Shown: piece after piece, positions 34,310 to 35,380 of the stretch
Layout of the letters: every line of letters starts with the position of its first letter
Position numbering within the stretch: position 1 is the first letter of the stretch
DNA from: Acidobacteriota bacterium
Lineage (GTDB): Bacteria; Acidobacteriota; Terriglobia; Acidiferrales; UBA7541
Direction: 5' to 3'
DNA: 35,380 nt
Assembly (NCBI GenBank): GCA_003224195.1
Contig: QHYP01000054.1
Location: forward strand, 2,240-37,619
Translations under genes and position numbers: made by a program
Notes under the pieces: model-generated
Database searches by the model: none
Told to the model about the DNA's origin: nothing
What the model saw: the letters and a program-made list of their open reading frames with translations, nothing else

Positions 34310-35380
34310 ATGGTGGCGGAGGAAGTCCTATACCAGAGCGTGTGGGAGCTGAGCGGGCAGATTCGCGCGAGGAAGATTTCGCCGGTAGAGCTCACGGAGG
34401 CGTCTCTCGACCGGCTCGAGAAACTGGGGCCGAAGCTGGGTGCGGTGGCGACAATCACGCGCGAGCGGGCGTTGGAAGAAGCGCGCGCGGCGGAAAAAGA
34501 GCTTGCCGCAGGACGTTCGCGCGGCCCGCTGCACGGGATTCCGTATGGCGCGAAAGATCTGCTTGCGACGCGCGGCATACCGACGACGTGGGGCGCGCCG
34601 CCGTTCAAGGACCAGGTATTTGAATACGACGCAACCGTGGTGCGCAAGCTGCGCGAAGCGGGCGCGATCCTCGTGGCCAAGCTGGCGATGATCGAATTGG
34701 CGGGCGGGGGAGGCTACAACAACGGGAAGGCGTCTTTGCAAGGGCCGTCACGCTGCCCATACAACCTGGAGCACTGGGCGGGGGGCAGCTCGAGCGGGCC
34801 GGGCGCGGCGGTGCCGTCGGGATTGGTGGCGTTTGCCATCGGGTCGGAAACGCTCGGCTCGATCATCACGCCGAGCGCGTTTTCCGGAGTGAGTGGGCTG
34901 CGGCCGACCTACGGGCGCGTGAGCCGGCACGGCGCCATGGCCCTTTCGTGGACGATGGACAAGCTGGGACCCATGTGCCGGGCGGCAGTTGATTGCGGGT
35001 TGGTGTTGAACGCGATTGCGGGCGAGGATCCGCTGGATGCGACGTCGCGCCGCGAGGCCTTCCACTACTTTGTTCCGAACGATGAAAAGCGCGTGCGATC
35101 GCTTGCGGGGAAAAAACTGGGTGTGCTGCGCCCGGATTTTCCGAAGGATGGCGACCCGGAAGTGGGCGCGGCGTTTGACGAAGCGGTGAAGGTGCTGGAG
35201 AAATTGGGCGCAAAGACGGAAGAAGCCGACTTGCCGGAATTTCCGTACACGCCGGTTGCGGTCGCGTTGTACCAGGGGGAAGCGGCCGCGATTTTCCGGC
35301 CATTCATCGAAAGCGAGAAGCTGAACGAGCTGATCGACGACACGCAGAAGGCGGGATTGAAATCGGCGCTCGAAATGAAG
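34310..35380 (+). CDS. Amidase signature family enzyme, 3' end cut by window edge
   Basis: The first 357 residues of an amidase-signature (GatA-like) hydrolase; the frame is open to the right edge. Catalytic elements: Lys in YGAKDLLATRG near residue 82, the Gly/Ser-rich block WAGGSSSGPGAAVPSGLVAFAIGSETLGSIITPSAFSGVSGLRPTYGRVSR, in which the cis-Ser (SSSG) and nucleophile Ser (LGSI) are both present. The usual DTGGS reads ETLGS here, a variation in the active-site loop. GGGGGAG six bases before the ATG fixes the start. No signal peptide is seen, so the enzyme is cytoplasmic unless carried by the upstream Tat protein. Without gatB/gatC neighbours a general amidase is likelier than a tRNA amidotransferase subunit. 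Substrate unknown. Confidence 0.9.
   Translation, partial: MVAEEVLYQSVWELSGQIRARKISPVELTEASLDRLEKLGPKLGAVATITRERALEEARAAEKELAAGRSRGPLHGIPYGAKDLLATRGIPTTWGAPPFKDQVFEYDATVVRKLREAGAILVAKLAMIELAGGGGYNNGKASLQGPSRCPYNLEHWAGGSSSGPGAAVPSGLVAFAIGSETLGSIITPSAFSGVSGLRPTYGRVSRHGAMALSWTMDKLGPMCRAAVDCGLVLNAIAGEDPLDATSRREAFHYFVPNDEKRVRSLAGKKLGVLRPDFPKDGDPEVGAAFDEAVKVLEKLGAKTEEADLPEFPYTPVAVALYQGEAAAIFRPFIESEKLNELIDDTQKAGLKSALEMK

Overview
The window looks like a chromosomal contig from a GC-rich soil-type member of the Acidobacteriota. This rests on gene content: a Tat-exported gluconate-2-dehydrogenase-subunit-3/GMC pair, a secreted beta-propeller protein with choice-of-anchor-D repeats, DinB and glycine-zipper proteins, and many GxRRxF Tat leaders. 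The 16S gene can be read in full, but I could only judge its lineage by eye, so the phylum is an inference. No phage, IS element or CRISPR array was seen.

Layout. 1-2.4 kb (minus): a cut-off membrane protein, a membrane-anchored cytochrome c and an Nramp Mn/Fe transporter. 2.5-4.4 kb: a DUF3467 gene with a suspicious 5' end, a solitary tRNA-Ile(GAU), and a PAS-PAS-GGDEF diguanylate cyclase. 4.5-7.6 kb: a GMC oxidoreductase with its Tat-carrying small subunit, and a CDP-alcohol phosphatidyltransferase. 7.7-9.9 kb (plus): Spy-like periplasmic protein, ECF sigma factor, zinc-finger anti-sigma, second Spy-like protein, resembling the logic of Cnr-type metal-sensing units. 9.9-21.1 kb (minus): nine tightly packed, mostly overlapping genes for lipid metabolism. 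In transcription order they are a HAD-like/fatty acyl-CoA reductase fusion, a second reductase-like SDR, a polysaccharide pyruvyl transferase family protein, an acyl-CoA/AMP ligase, an enoyl-CoA hydratase, an acyl carrier protein, a second AMP ligase, a lipid kinase and a PlsC acyltransferase. 21.3-24.7 kb: leuB and a short leuA, divergent from a LysR regulator. 24.9-31.6 kb: secreted or exported proteins (beta-propeller, sorbosone-dehydrogenase-like propeller, a highly charged protein, a glycine-zipper protein, DinB, a small Tat protein). 31.7-33.7 kb (minus): a complete 16S rRNA gene with its own promoter, boxA and intrinsic terminator, but no tRNA or 23S behind it. 34-35.4 kb: a small Tat protein and a cut-off amidase.

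Two things stand out. The nine-gene lipid operon combines acyl activation, ACP carriage, acyl reduction, acyl transfer and lipid phosphorylation in one transcript and could make an unusual (alkyl/ether, fatty-alcohol or pyruvylated) lipid; this product is inferred. The 16S gene is physically and transcriptionally separate from 23S: a strong terminator lies about 270 bases after its 3' end and protein genes follow.
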